A stretch of DNA of 64,000 nucleotides from Tetrahymena thermophila SB210 (GCF_000189635.1 NW_002476236.1:310001-374000), one strand, 5' to 3'; counted from the stretch's first letter, positions 1 to 12,500 are shown. Program-made: numbers and translations. Notes: a model not told the origin generated them from the letters alone.

Positions 1-327
1 TAGCCCTGAAGGTAGCTAATTAAAAGGCAGAGAAGGAAATTTGTAAAGATATACTTTTTCATTTGCTAATTTTCTTTTACTAAATTTTTTTGACAAATTA
101 TTTATTTTATTTAATCTTCTATAATACACCTGAATTATTTTTAAAGTTGTTTGTAATGCTCATAAAAACTTAAAATAAAAATATTTATCACTGGCATTAC
201 TTAAATTAATGAAGCTTTAAAAAATATAAGCTAATGTCAAAGTTTATTGTTTTTTATTTATGTTCTACAATAAATAATATTACTAAATAGTTAATTATTA
301 AAATTTACCTGAAATAATTAAAAAAAT
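1..327. other. AT-rich DNA left of the tRNA array
   Basis: Nearly pure A+T sequence with no convincing reading frame. It lies downstream of tRNA copy 1. A run of A on the plus strand (321-326) supplies the T-run expected of a Pol III terminator for that copy. Nothing else is seen. Confidence 0.6.
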
Positions 328-400
328 TGAAGACTACGTGACTCGAACACGCAACCGCTGGATTTGGAGTCCAGCGCTCTACCACTTGAGCTAAGTCTCC
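328..400 (-). tRNA. tRNA-Trp (CCA), copy 1 of 6
   Basis: The reverse strand folds as a complete 73-nt cloverleaf: acceptor GGAGACT pairs with AGTCTTC, the D stem is GCTC/GAGC, the anticodon stem is CTGGA/TCCAG with loop CTCCAAA (anticodon CCA), the T stem is GCGTG/CACGT, and the discriminator is A. Anticodon CCA reads UGG. No CCA tail is encoded and there is no intron. The 3' flank is a T-run, consistent with Pol III termination. The 5' flank carries a short CAACGAA motif shared with most other copies. In this code UGA is the stop, so an ordinary Trp tRNA is expected. Confidence 0.97.
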
Positions 401-740
401 TTCGTTGAAAGTTTAAAATAATATTAGTTGTTCAGGTTAATTATTATTTGATACTTAAAGTAATTTTTATTATTTATAATTCTAATATTTAATTTTATAA
501 AGTACTTATACATTTTTTAGAAAAAACTATTGTAAATAAGTAAACTAAAATTTGTGTTTTATTGCTCAAAATATTAAGAAAATTGTGATTAAATTTAATG
601 AACAAAAATTTATTTTTAAAATTAATTTTTTAATTTATTTTTAAAATAAATAATCATAAAAAACTTTAATTTTGCTATCTTAAATTAAAATGTTATTGTG
701 GAATATCAAGAAATCAAAAATTTAATTTTTATAAAAAAAT

Positions 741-813
741 TGAAGACTACGTGACTCGAACACGCAACCGCTGGATTTGGAGTCCAGCGCTCTACCACTT
801 GAGCTAAGTCTCC
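741..813 (-). tRNA. tRNA-Trp (CCA), copy 2 of 6
   Basis: Identical to copy 1 over all 73 nt, including anticodon CCA and discriminator A. The T-run 3' flank and the CAACGAA 5' flank are kept, while the rest of the flanking DNA is unrelated to that of copy 1. Start-to-start distance from copy 1 is 413 bp. Confidence 0.97.
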
Positions 814-1106
814 TTCGTTGAAAGCTTATAGTTAAACTTTTAGTTTAAAAATTTTATTTAAAATTTAAAAATAATTTTAAGTAAAAATATAAGTTTTTGA
901 GATTTTCAAGAAGATTAATAGCATTTATTTAAACTGATATTAAATTAAATGTTTTTTATAAAAATAAATAAAATGTTTAACTAAATTTATATTAGTTATT
1001 TATTTATTTATTTAATATATTTTTTATTTAAAATAGCAATCCTACTATTTTTTATGATGTTAAACAAATTAATTTTAAGTCAAAAACTTTTTACAAAAAA
1101 TAAAAA

Positions 1107-1179
1107 TGAAGACTACGTGACTCGAACACGCAACCGCTGGATTTGGAGTCCAGCGCTCTACCACTTGAGCTAAGTCTCC
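1107..1179 (-). tRNA. tRNA-Trp (CCA), copy 3 of 6
   Basis: Identical 73-nt gene. The T-run after the gene is shorter and is preceded directly by the discriminator. The 5' flank again has CAACGAA. It starts 366 bp from copy 2. Confidence 0.97.
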
Positions 1180-1408
1180 TTCGTTGTATATTAATATCAA
1201 ATAAATTAGTTTATTAAATAGAATATAAAATAAAAACAAAATAAATAGCTTATAAATAAACTTATAATAATAAATTATAGTAATTCTAGATATATATTTT
1301 ATAAACTAATTTAATAAGTTTATTGGTAAAATATATTTATATAAATAAATAAACTTTAAAGACAATATAAAAGATTATTTAAAAATTTCTTTGGAAAAAA
1401 TAAAAAAT

Positions 1409-1481
1409 TGAAGACTACGTGACTCGAACACGCAACCGCTGGATTTGGAGTCCAGCGCTCTACCACTTGAGCTAAGTCTCC
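1409..1481 (-). tRNA. tRNA-Trp (CCA), copy 4 of 6
   Basis: Identical 73-nt gene with a T-run 3' flank and the CAACGAA 5' flank. A 62-codon open frame that crosses it on the same strand is only a translation of the tRNA and its flank. It starts 302 bp from copy 3. Confidence 0.97.
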
Positions 1482-1696
1482 TTCGTTGATAATATTGTAA
1501 AGTTTAGAAAATTCTAAGATAAATTTAAAATAATTTAAATGCAAAATATTTAGTTTAGTTAAAATTACAAATATTTATTATCTCAAAAATTCTATTCTTA
1601 ATCGCATATTTTATAAATTAAAAAATATAAAAATACTTTTTTTCATTCTACTTATTTATTATTACTACAATAAAAATAATTATATAAAAAAAAAAT

Positions 1697-1769
1697 TGAA
1701 GACTACGTGACTCGAACACGCAACCGCTGGATTTGGAGTCCAGCGCTCTACCACTTGAGCTAAGTCTCC
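1697..1769 (-). tRNA. tRNA-Trp (CCA), copy 5 of 6
   Basis: Identical 73-nt gene followed by a long T-run. The 5' flank differs by one base from the other copies (CACCGAA instead of CAACGAA). It starts 288 bp from copy 4. Confidence 0.97.
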
Positions 1770-1926
1770 TTCGGTGAAATATCTATGTTGATAAATTATA
1801 ATAAAATTTAATTTTGTAAATCTCCATTTTTTATAATTATAATTAAATCAAAGCCTGAAAACTTATTGATAGTTGAAATCTCTCTTTTATTTAATTAAAA
1901 AAAGAATATTTATTAAAAAAAAAAAT

Positions 1927-1999
1927 TGAAGACTACGTGACTCGAACACGCAACCGCTGGATTTGGAGTCCAGCGCTCTACCACTTGAGCTAAGTCTCC
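1927..1999 (-). tRNA. tRNA-Trp (CCA), copy 6 of 6
   Basis: Identical 73-nt gene and the most upstream copy in the direction of transcription. The 5' flank is TAACGAA. It starts 230 bp from copy 5, the shortest spacing in the array. Confidence 0.97.
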
Positions 2000-2343
2000 T
2001 TCGTTAAAATATTGAGTATGAATTTCTATGGTAAAAAAAGAAAATTTTAAAAACTTAATTAAAATTGAATGGAAATAATAAAAAAAAATAAGTTGTTTGC
2101 AACCAACAAATTTACTTAAAGGTATTTTTTTGAGTATTTGCATTTAGATTGTTTTATTATAATTTATATTTATTTTTTATTAGCTTAAAAAAAAATAGTT
2201 TTTTATTTTTTAATTTAATGAAAATTTATTGAAAAAGTAAATACAGTTTTCTATAGAATGAATACACATAACAAGATTTATAGGTTTTTATTAAAGAAAA
2301 TTTGAATCTTTTTATTTTTAAATACGCATATAATTAACAGCTT
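2000..2343. other. AT-rich spacer between tRNA array and SF3B3
   Basis: About 340 bp that holds the upstream side of tRNA copy 6 and the 3' flank of the minus-strand SF3B3 gene. No coding potential is seen. Confidence 0.5.
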
Positions 2344-5300
2344 TCAAAGAATTTTATTTCTGATTTCATCTAATTTTTTATGTACTTCGTGTGGATGTCT
2401 ATCCATTTCATCTGCTAACACTTTTTATTTACCTGAACTTAATTTTATGAATTATTCGCAAAGATCTCCATCGATTACGGACTATATTAAAGAAATTATT
2501 TAAATAAAGATATTTAATTATAAATTATTTTTTACTTTGACTGGACCATAGAAAGATCTGAACATAACGTGATCTCTACCAGCCAATGGAAGAACGTCTA
2601 AACGTAGATACATTTCTAAATGAATAAAGAAATCTATATCTTCCTTTGTTTGGAAAGGTAAATAAGCACCTATTGAGCCCATACTTGTTCCATATAATAC
2701 TATTTCATTTCCTGTTGAAACTAAACTTGCTTTTTGTAATGTTGTTATTACTTCGCCAGCATAAAAGTGGCAAATTTGTTCAGTCTATTTAATTAAAAAA
2801 TTTAATATTTTATTTTTGATAAATAAATAAATTGATACTTTGAAAGGAGCTCCATTCAAATATCCTGTTTCCCATCTTAATTTATAAGCCATAGGATTTT
2901 CTTCCATTTCTTCATCAGCATCTAAATATAAAAATAAATTGAATTCTTAAATTTAATAAAATAAAACTAATTACTTGACGGTACTCTACAGACAAATGCA
3001 TTCTCAAATTTATCTCCACCAATATAAGTATGATAATCAAGAACTTAAAAGGAAGACATCCATCTTGGTAATATATCATCACAAACCTCATAAAATGTCT
3101 AGTCTTTAGAGCGATACTTGAGGACATGGACAGAGTCAGCAACCATAGATACATATATTCTATCTCCAAATGTTTAAATTCCATTAACTGGAGATTGTAA
3201 ACCTTTAATTTCTGCTTTTTTCAATAATTTCTTCTTACCAAGTTCATAATATCTTAAAAATGTGCCACATCCAGCCTTTTATTAAAATAAATGATTTAAA
3301 TTTTATAATTTTTAATTTTAAAAAATAAATTACAAGTAATTTTCCTTTATGAGCATGCAAGGCGCCTGGAATTTCAAATATCTCAGTTTTATGGAGCAAT
3401 TCAAGAGTATTCAACTTTTCGTTAAGCTAGAAAGTATTTATATAACAAACAGAGAAATTTCTATTTGGATGAACTTAATAATCCTTAACAGTACCAACAC
3501 AAACATAAGTCTCATCTTTGTTATCAAAGTTTACCATACACATAGAAAGGGCGTGCTCGTTATTTTCTAATTCATAAATATTAAGAGTTTTACGAGTAAC
3601 AGGATCGACTATACGAACACAAGAAGCCCAGTTACCAGAAGGAGCTGTTAAGAGATCTACTTGAGTGGCTAAATCACCTTTGTTTTAGTTACTATAATAC
3701 TATTCGATAAGCTACTTCTTTTAAGATTCATTATAAACCTTATTATCAGATTCAATTAAGACTATATTATGTGATCTTTCATGGATTGCCATTTTACGAG
3801 GTGAATAACGCAATTTTATAACTTATTGATTGAGTAAATCTCCATACTTTTATGGTTCAATAATACGAACGGACTCACCTGAAGTAGATACTATACATTA
3901 CTTTTACTCTCCTTACATATTAAAAACTGCAGGAGCAGCATATTCGAGCATATCATAGGAGATAGGAACCATTTAGTACTTTCCTAAATAGGTATAACAT
4001 ATCCAAGGACGAGTAGAGAGAGCCAATAAAGCAGGTTATCCTTAAACAACATACTTACAAGTACGAATAGGAGCAGCGCTGAGAACTCTAGTTCTAACAT
4101 CAGACAAAGAACCAGTAACTTAGTCAACAGTTGCTCTTAAAAGAATACCATTTTGTAAACCAACAAACAAATAAAGTTAATATTCCTCAGCTTCTTACTC
4201 AGTTCCTGTGCCTCTCTTCATTTCAATTAAGCTAACACTTTCTGGAATACCTGGAAGAGCCTATAAACTCAATCTTTAGAGGTATTGATCTTATTCTAAA
4301 CTCAAAATTCTTACTGTTTAATCTTTGCATCCAACAGCTAAAAATTTGAATCTATTTTAAATAAATAATATATTTTTTATAAATACTAATTTACAATTAT
4401 TAATCTTACTTTGGACGCCCTATTGGAACTTCACCTATATCTATGCATTCAATATCTGAAGTTAATTTAGCCTTTTCTTCGATTCTTTTGAGCTAACCAC
4501 CAAGATCGAATTCGAAATAAATAATATCACCACCGGGTTATCCTTGGCCTCCTTATAATGCTAATGCAATTTATCTAGAATTAGAGCATGCTTTCACGAA
4601 TTTATTTGATTCTGTTTTATATAAAGTAACTCTGTTATCTCTAATTTATCTAAATGATTCTGGAGTAACCTAATTTAATAAATAAATAAAAAAATAAATA
4701 AATAATTAATTTATTTGCTTAAAATTTTATTTTTTAAAAATTTCATTATTTTATTCAAAATTAGTTTTAGATCATTTAAATAAAATATTTGTAAATATAA
4801 TTTGATCGTTTTATTATCTTTCATTTTTAATAATTGAAATTTCTTTTGGTTAGAAATAATTTAAAAATAAAATAAATTACTTGGATTATGCAATTATTTT
4901 CTAAAATACCAGCATGAAGAGTTTGACTATTTGTATCTAAACTGGAGTCATTAACTGCAGAAATAGTATCTTTAATAGAAAGAACATAAGTTTTTTTGCT
5001 GCTACTTAACACAATATATTTTGTTAAACCTTCATCATGTCTTTACTTAATTGTCCAAATACCGTTAGGTCTTAATGGCAATCTACTTGTTGCATATTCA
5101 CTGACTTACAAACCATGACGTAATATTCTTAAAGTACTTCTACTACCAGCAGCACATAATGCGTATATTTAAGGATTACCTTCGCCAGTTAAATCATTAA
5201 CTTTGATATCACTGATAGCTGAAAGATTATCAAGAGAGTCAACTTGTTCTAAATTTACTAGCTTACGAGGAATAAAAATAGCCTATTACTCGAAGTCTGC

Positions 5301-6755
5301 TGATGTAGTTTTGGTGGGTCTTTCTTCTTATTCACCAAGAGATTTAAATCTATAGAGCAAGTGATCTCCTTTTTCACATGCTGCAAACAGGTGACCAGTT
5401 TTAGTAATACAAATTGAAATAGCAGTTGGAATAGAATCAAAATATTATAATGTCAATCCATGAACTTTATCATCTGTACTTTTAATCTATAATTTGAATA
5501 AATCTCCCAATTCAGTTTGTAATAAAAAAAATGAGAGATTTTAGTTTTTTGATTTTTGCTTTAGGAAACCAAAGGAGTTAATCATAATTTTGCTGGTACT
5601 AAATCTTTAAGGATATCTACATTTTAATTCTTAATTATTTCCTTTATATATTAACATATCTTCACAAGCAATTAACACTCCTCCAGGACCATCAGGTAGA
5701 CCAGGAACTATGCATTATTAATAAAATGTTTTAAATAATTAGAAATAAAGATTATATTTTACCTGGAAGAAGCATATGAGCAGTTTCGGGAATAGGTTCA
5801 GATGATTTTTTTACGACATGATTTAAACCGAAATCCAATTCATAAATTGTAAGCTATTTTTATATTTATCCAGTGTGAACAGCTGAATCTTTTTATTCAA
5901 CCTCACCGTAATCACACTCAATACAAGCAAATTATGAATTTTCATAGCCTACATCAATACCTATTATATCATAGCAAAGTGTATGTGATTTATGTGCTTC
6001 TAAAGGAGATGAAATGGTCAACTTATCTTCATTATCTCTATTTAAAATGTATACAAACTTTTATTTTTCAATTGCTGCAAACATGCAAGCACGACCTTTA
6101 GGATCTACTGCTATATATTAACCAGGTACAATACGACGACACCCTGTTTTTCCATATGTCTCTTAATGAACTTTTTCAAACTCTCCCTTTTCTTTATTAA
6201 ATTTCAAAATAACTATTCTACCGCTATCTGAACCAACTATGATATAATCTTAAGTTTGCTGTATAATAAAAAAATATTTTGTTTATGAATTTAGAAAAAC
6301 AAAGGTCATTATATAGTTCAAAATGTTATTAGATCAATTTTGAATATTATTTAAATATTTATTGATTTATAATAGATAATTAATTACACCATGCAACCTG
6401 AAAATGTTAATAGTCCTTATGATACCAAATACTTCTTCTGAGTGTACTACCCTTAATTTACCTCTATTTATATAATTTTTTTAATATTTTAAAATAGAAA
6501 TTTTGCAAATGATTTATTTTAATTGTCTGTCCTTGAAGCGTTTTAAAAATCACAACTTTTAAGGATTTTTGTTTGATATTATAATGCCATTTATAAAAAT
6601 TAGTTTTACGAATTATTTTCATCTGGAGTGAGAATTTCTAAAACTTTTCCTTTAGCTACAGCAATTTCCTAAGCTTTAGGTCCTGAAAAATTACCGTATA
6701 CTGCTTTTAAAATAGCTGTTGGTTATAACAGCGTTAAACTGTATAAGTTCATCAT
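2344..6755 (-). CDS. SF3B3: Splicing factor 3B subunit 3 (SF3B3/RSE1), ten exons
   Basis: Subunit of the U2 snRNP SF3b complex, a large three-propeller scaffold used in branch-site recognition in the nucleus. Exons in transcription order: 6755-6610, 6463-6388, 6258-5763, 5707-4881, 4669-4410, 4351-3334, 3275-2975, 2921-2839, 2784-2536, 2481-2344. All nine introns are GT-AG and the joins keep frame, giving 1197 aa (human about 1217). Hallmarks: N-terminal MMNLYSLTLLQPTAI, then GNFSGPKAQEIAVAKGKVLE, DYIIVGSDSGRIVIL, HQETYGKTGCRRIVPGQY, LRILRHGLQVSEYATSRLP, AGRDHVMFRS and, near the C-terminus, VIDGDLCEQF. The start is the first of two adjacent ATGs and matches the family N-terminus. The related scaffolds DDB1 and CPSF1 lack the GCRRIVPGQ and VIDGDLCEQF signatures in this form. 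It is divergent to the ITPK gene. Confidence 0.97.
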
Positions 6756-7456
6756 TTTCTCCTAACTATTATTTTGATTATAATTTCAAAAATAATATAT
6801 TTCTAATTTTATCTATATTTGTTTCTTCTTAGGTTTATTTATTTTAATATAAATAACTCAATCAATCAATCATAAATTATCAAAATCTTAAGATAGATAT
6901 ATCTTTCTTGATAAATAAATAAATCAATGAATGAATCTTTGAATTTTTTAAATAAATAGACGCCAATTGAATGATTCATTACATAGACATAATCCATATA
7001 TAAAACAAAAACAGTTATTCAACTAAATACTATCTCTAATTATTTTATAATTTTAATGCATGTATTAACACTTAATGTTGATTTTATAAATCAATGCTTT
7101 AAAAAATTAATATATTTCTATTTAAGAATATCTTTTTGTTTGTTTTAAAAATGGCTAAAGCTTTATCGATGAATGATAATTTATTAAATAACATTTCATT
7201 TGTTAATTAAATGTCAATTAATAATGCATTGTTGATTAATTGATGTCTGATATAAAATCTATTTATTTTATGATAAACATAAAATTTAAAGGTTTTTATT
7301 TGAAGATATTCTGAAGACATTATTGGGATATAAATTAACAATTTATTAACAAATTAAATTATTTATCTTAAATAAAAACATATTCAGCAAAAAAATAAAA
7401 AAAACAATCTTTACTTCAAAATTTTTTACTTACTGACTTAGCTAGTTAATTTAGAT
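6756..7456. promoter_or_regulatory. Shared upstream region of SF3B3 and ITPK
   Basis: About 700 bp between divergently transcribed genes. It is AT-rich with short TCAA/TGAA and ATAA runs near 6850-6960. It must hold both promoters, but no specific element is recognised. Confidence 0.4.
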
Positions 7457-9183
7457 ATGGAATAAAAATCTAATATATTGATAATAGACGGAAGACATTC
7501 TTTATTTAAAAAGAGAGAGAAGATAGGTAATCTCAAAAATAAGGAAGATATTTCTGAAATACTGAAAAATTCCTAGCCTGACGAATAATCTTTAAAGCAT
7601 ATTTACTCAATTTAAAATGAATTTAAATTTTATATATTGCTACCTACTAAATCATAGGCGAAAATAAGTTTTTACTAATCTCTCAGAAAGGAATATCCTA
7701 ATTTGTTTGATTTAAGTAGTTCTAAGAGTGTTTACTTTTAAGATTTACTAATCTAAGATCTTGAGAAAGAAATATCGAATATTTTAGAAAAAGAAAATTA
7801 GAATAGCTCTATTGAATCTGTTTCTATAATATCTCATAATTTGTTCAAATTTAAATATAATTTTGCTAATGTAAACTATCCTGTCTATAAGATTTTAATG
7901 TCTTGCTTCTCATAAGAATATAATAAACGAAGAAATTTAGAATGTGAAAGTTATGCTCAAAATTTAGTTGACTATCATGCATCGAATCTCTTTTAACTAC
8001 CTTCAGCAGTCAAATTTTTACTTAAGCTGTAGGAGTAATAATAAAATGAAGAAACTCTTTAAAAGATTTATAACATCGGATATTTCTTTGATTATTCTAA
8101 GCAGTCTCAAATGAATAATTACAACATAACAAATGCAAATTACCCATATAAATTCACTCCTTTAGATTTCAGACTACCTTATGAAGGTGATATTCCTCCT
8201 TATGGAAAGGACAAAAATGACAATAAAACTGTAAGTTTAATGATACACAAGTTTTAAGATATTTATAAAGATAAAACAGAAAAAGGATAGCAATTAATAC
8301 AACAATAGGAATCCAATTTTTAGAATTTCATTTAGAAATTTAAAAGCTAATTGATTATAATTGATGACACCTTAAAGCAAGATAAAATAAGAAGTAGAGT
8401 AGATTTTGACAATGAATTTTAAAACTTATTAAATAGCGAATAAGCTAAATAAATCTTATCTAAATACCCTTCGCATTTTATTTCAACTCCTAAGATATTC
8501 CCCTTTGATCCAAAAATTTAAGATATTGAAGAGTTTATCTCAAGAGTTGAAAAATAAGCTATCTTTCCAATAATTGTCAAAACTGTTGTAGCGACTTGTA
8601 GTAAAGAAAGTCACTTTATGGCCTTAGTACATAATATAAATTCTTTGAAAAAGTTCCTTTTAGATTCACCTTTAGCGTATTATTGTTTAATTAATAAATA
8701 ATTTATTTAAAAATGACTTTATAAAATAGAGGCTGGAGTGTGATAATACAAGAAATGATTAATCACGATAACAGAATAAATAAAATTTATGTGATAGGAA
8801 ATCATACAGAAATTCAAGCAAGAGTATCAATACCAAATATAGATGTAGAGTAGTACAAAGATAAAGATGATGCTGTTTGGACATTTGATTCTTAAAAAGG
8901 ATTCAAAGAATAGTTACCTATACAAGTTCCAGATAAACTTGAAAACCCTAACAGCACTTTACATAAAGATTTAATACAAGATTTGTCCAAACTAATAAGA
9001 GATTATTTTAATCTTAACATTTTTGGATACGATATTGTATAAAGAACAGGAACTCAAGAATATTACATTGTTGATATTAATTATTTCCCAGGATTTAAGA
9101 ATTTTAATGATGTTAATGGAAAATTTTTAAAACTTTATCAAGATTTAATTTCTAAAAGTCAATATGAATAACAATAAAATTGA
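7457..9183 (+). CDS. ITPK1: Inositol-tetrakisphosphate 1-kinase / inositol trisphosphate 5/6-kinase family, extended N-terminus
   Basis: An ATP-grasp kinase that phosphorylates inositol polyphosphates in the cytosolic route to InsP5/InsP6. Exons 7457-8676 and 8730-9183 (intron GTATTATT...AATAG, 53 nt) join in frame to 557 aa. The intron splits the sequence PLA/GWSVIIQEM. Family matches: IGYFFDYSKQSQ near residue 200 (ITPK N-terminal strand), FPIIVKTVVATCSKESHFMA (ATP-binding lysine region), VIIQEMINHDNRINKIYVIG, and at the C-terminus DIVQRTGTQEYYIVDINYFP, where the D and N of DIN plus FPG are the metal/ATP site. ITPKs are usually 320-420 aa. Here about 200 residues precede the kinase and are Q-, S- and K-rich without a recognised domain. 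Substrate specificity cannot be read from sequence. Confidence 0.88.
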
Positions 9184-9518
9184 ATCTTTACATTTTGAGT
9201 TCCTCTATAAATTTATAAATTTTAAAAATATTTATGTTCATCTTTTATAGTGTTGGAATTTAATTTATATAGTATTTATTTTTAGTTGTTTAGTAGAGTG
9301 AGCGGATAACTATTTGAATATGTTTTGAAAATTTTAAATTTATTGTTTATAAAAAAAATCTTTGCAATACTTTATTAAGTGTAAATCATTTAAAAATATT
9401 GTTGTTTTAATTCATAAAAACTATTGTTATTTTTTTACTGAATAAAACACCAATATAAATTAACTAATTTTATTTGAAATCTTTTTGAAATTTAGTTAAA
9501 ATAGGAAAAGTTATTATT
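9184..9518. other. AT-rich spacer between ITPK and kinesin-like gene
   Basis: 335 bp of AT-rich DNA between two co-directional genes. It should hold the 3' flank of ITPK and the promoter of the next gene. No motif is recognised. Confidence 0.4.
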
Positions 9519-12500
9519 ATGAACAACAAAAAAAAATCTTACTTAAAAAAAAGCATTAATGAGCTATTAGAGGAAATGGATAATTATGGTGGAGGAATTA
9601 ATGTCAAAATTAGCTAATAAGAATTAATATGTTTATTACCTAATTTACATAATTCCATTTTAACATAAGGCATCAGTGATTAAGAGCATCAGAAGGGAAA
9701 CAAGTATGTACTTTTGGCACCAAACAAACAATAAAATGGCATGAAAAAAAAGTAAATAAAATTTTTATTTCATTAAAACTAAGCTGTTGATATTTAATTT
9801 GCTTAAATGTTTTAAAATATGTTTTTTTATTTAAAAAGATTCAAGTACTAAGAAGTATTCAATTCAAATGAAGAGTTAGTTAAAAATCTTCTAGATGAAA
9901 AATATTTTTCAGATTGGTTTTTGCAAGGGTTTAATCTAAATTTTGTATTTTTTGGAAGGGCAGTCAATATTCACTAATTAGCTATGAAGATTATGAAAAA
10001 ATATGAAATTGCTAGTTAGAATTTTAGAGTATAGACTGTGAGATTTACGCCAAGATCAAATGATAATTTTTACACTGAAAATATAGAAGACTTATTTAGC
10101 CTAAGAGAGATTACTAAAATTGAAGAGAGTGGATACTTTTTTGGATAATAATCCATTTAATTTTTAGAGAATTTGAGTCAAAAAGAATATTTGGAAACTA
10201 AGATCAAAAAGATACAAACAGAGGTAGTCAGGATTACATTTATCAATGGGAATTAATAAAGTGAACTAAATTTGATAAACCTATATGATGATCTATTTAT
10301 TCATTCTTCTTACTAAACAAAATATGAGATTGCATTTGAGAAAGCTTTCATAAATTTGATAAATGAGTGTAAAGCAATTAAGTACTTATCTAATTAAGAT
10401 AACCTATCCAGACTAACTATATAAAAAACTAGATTATTAGAATATTTATAAAAAACTGTGTTTGGTAGTACAAAAAATATTATTGTTGGTGACTATTCTA
10501 CTATTAACTAACCAAGCACTTGCTTATAAAAATATGAAAATTTATTAATGAGGTTGATGTATATAGATAAATTTAATGATATAAATACTGTCTGCCATCG
10601 TTATAGCTCAAAATCTTACGAGCAAACATCTGATTATTAATCAGATTATAACACAATTACTCATAGATATAATACGTAAATAAACTAAAAATTTTGAATA
10701 TAATTGTTAAAAAGTAAATTTTTATTATAGATAAGTTAAAGATGATAGCCAAGACGAATATTTTGACAAATAAACAAAGAGAAAATTTAATAATTCATTT
10801 GAAAACCACAATAGATCATACTAATATCCTGAAAGAAATATTTAGAACCACCCAAAAGCACTTTAAACTTCAAATTAACAGAGCTCTAAAATAACAAAAG
10901 ATTATGATCTCCCTGTGTAGTAATAATTAGGATCAAGGATTTAGAAGTAGTAAAATGATGTAGACGAGCAATAAAAATCAAAAAAAACATTTAAGCAAGA
11001 AATGAAAGAACTACTAAATAGAATTAATGGCAACAATTGTAGTGAATAACATAAATAAAATGAAACAAATGAAGATTTAAATAATGGAGAAAAAGAAAAT
11101 AAACTAAAAATCGGAAATCTGAAATAAACATAAAATAAATAAGAATACAATGAAGACAGACATTTTTTATCATCAAACAATTGTAGTAAAAGAGGAAATC
11201 TTCAAAATTAGACTTAAGATAGTATTTAAGAAAATTATGAATCTGAAAAAGATAGACTAAGGACTTTTCAAACTTAAATGTCATGTGATTAATTTAATTA
11301 AGAGTTGGGAAACAGTTAAAAATTACCAGAAACAAAAAGCAAACTTGTTAGTAAAAAATACTAAAATCTTTAGTACCAGTCAACTATATAGCATAAGTAG
11401 CTTCTAGAGGAATGTTATCAATAAAAAATAGAAGAACTTAATTTATAAATTCAAGAAAGCCAAGCCAGATACGAAATAGAGATTAGTGAGTTAAGAGAAA
11501 TTATCAAGAATCAATAAAAAAAAATTACCTTGCTAGCTGCTGAAAAGAATATTCATGAGCTTGTTACTGTTTATGAAGCTTAAATTTATAGATATGTTGA
11601 ATAATAAAAAAAATTAAGAGAATAAATAAATTATTTGACAGATGTAAAAATATAAAAAGATAATTAAAAAAATTTATCTTCAATTTAAAAGTAAAATATT
11701 AAATTCAAAGAAATGATAGCATCATTGAATCTTGAATTTTCTGAAAGAGAAGAAGAATTAAATAAGCTATAACGTGAAAGAAGAAAAATTGAGAGTGATT
11801 AGTTTATACTAGAAAAAAAAGATAAAAGAATAAAGGATCTGGAAAGTCAAAGAGATTAACTTTTATCTAAGAATGATGAATTGATGAATTCAATGCAATA
11901 ATTAAATCATATAATATAAAATTTAAAATAAGAAAACACCTCATTAAATAAATGTGTATCAACATTAACATTGCAAAATTAAGAGTTATCTGAAGATAAT
12001 TAAACTCTCTAGCAAATTTTATCTCTTCAAAGTAAAGAATCTACCCAGAAAATTGTGAATCAAAAGGTTTCACAGACAAATATTTAGTTAAAAAATTAGG
12101 TAAAATCCAACTAATTCAAAGAAAACCCTATGCAAAAGTTTGCATTTTCTGCTATTGAAAAGTGTATAAATACTCTAAATAGATTAGTACTTAAAACAGG
12201 TACTGGCATACCTGAAGAAATAATTTCTAATTTTTAGGAGGATTTAAAATTTGAATGGTAGAAACTACTCAAGGATATCGAATACTATAAGCAAAATAAT
12301 TAAATTGTCACTGATTTTTTAACAAATTTCATTTCTTCGTTAGAAGTAAACAGATTTTCTTTCTTGATCATTCTTAATTTTACTTATTTTTTTTTATTCA
12401 TTATTTAATTTAATTTAAAGCAAGTGTATGGAAAAAATGACAAAAATGTAAGAGACTTCAACAAATTTATTAGAAATTTCTTGTTAGAGCAACTTAATGA

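Larger units (their letters stand above)
328..1999 (-). repeat. Tandem array of six identical tRNA-Trp genes
   Basis: Six copies in the same orientation are separated by AT-rich spacers that do not align with one another. Only the 73-nt gene, a 3' T-run and about seven 5' bases are conserved. Start-to-start distances fall steadily along the array (413, 366, 302, 288, 230 bp). Each copy has its own terminator-like T-run, so they look like separate transcription units and not one precursor. Confidence 0.95.

Noticed and set aside
1356-2143. Two minus-strand open frames of 62 and 76 codons that share a 25-residue stretch
   Set aside because: The shared stretch is the translation of the tRNA-Trp gene body in copies 4 and 6, so it reflects identical tRNA sequence and not a protein family.
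2915-3570. Open frames on both strands within SF3B3
   Set aside because: They are out-of-frame shadows. The SF3B3 frame on the minus strand is continuous with strong family matches here.
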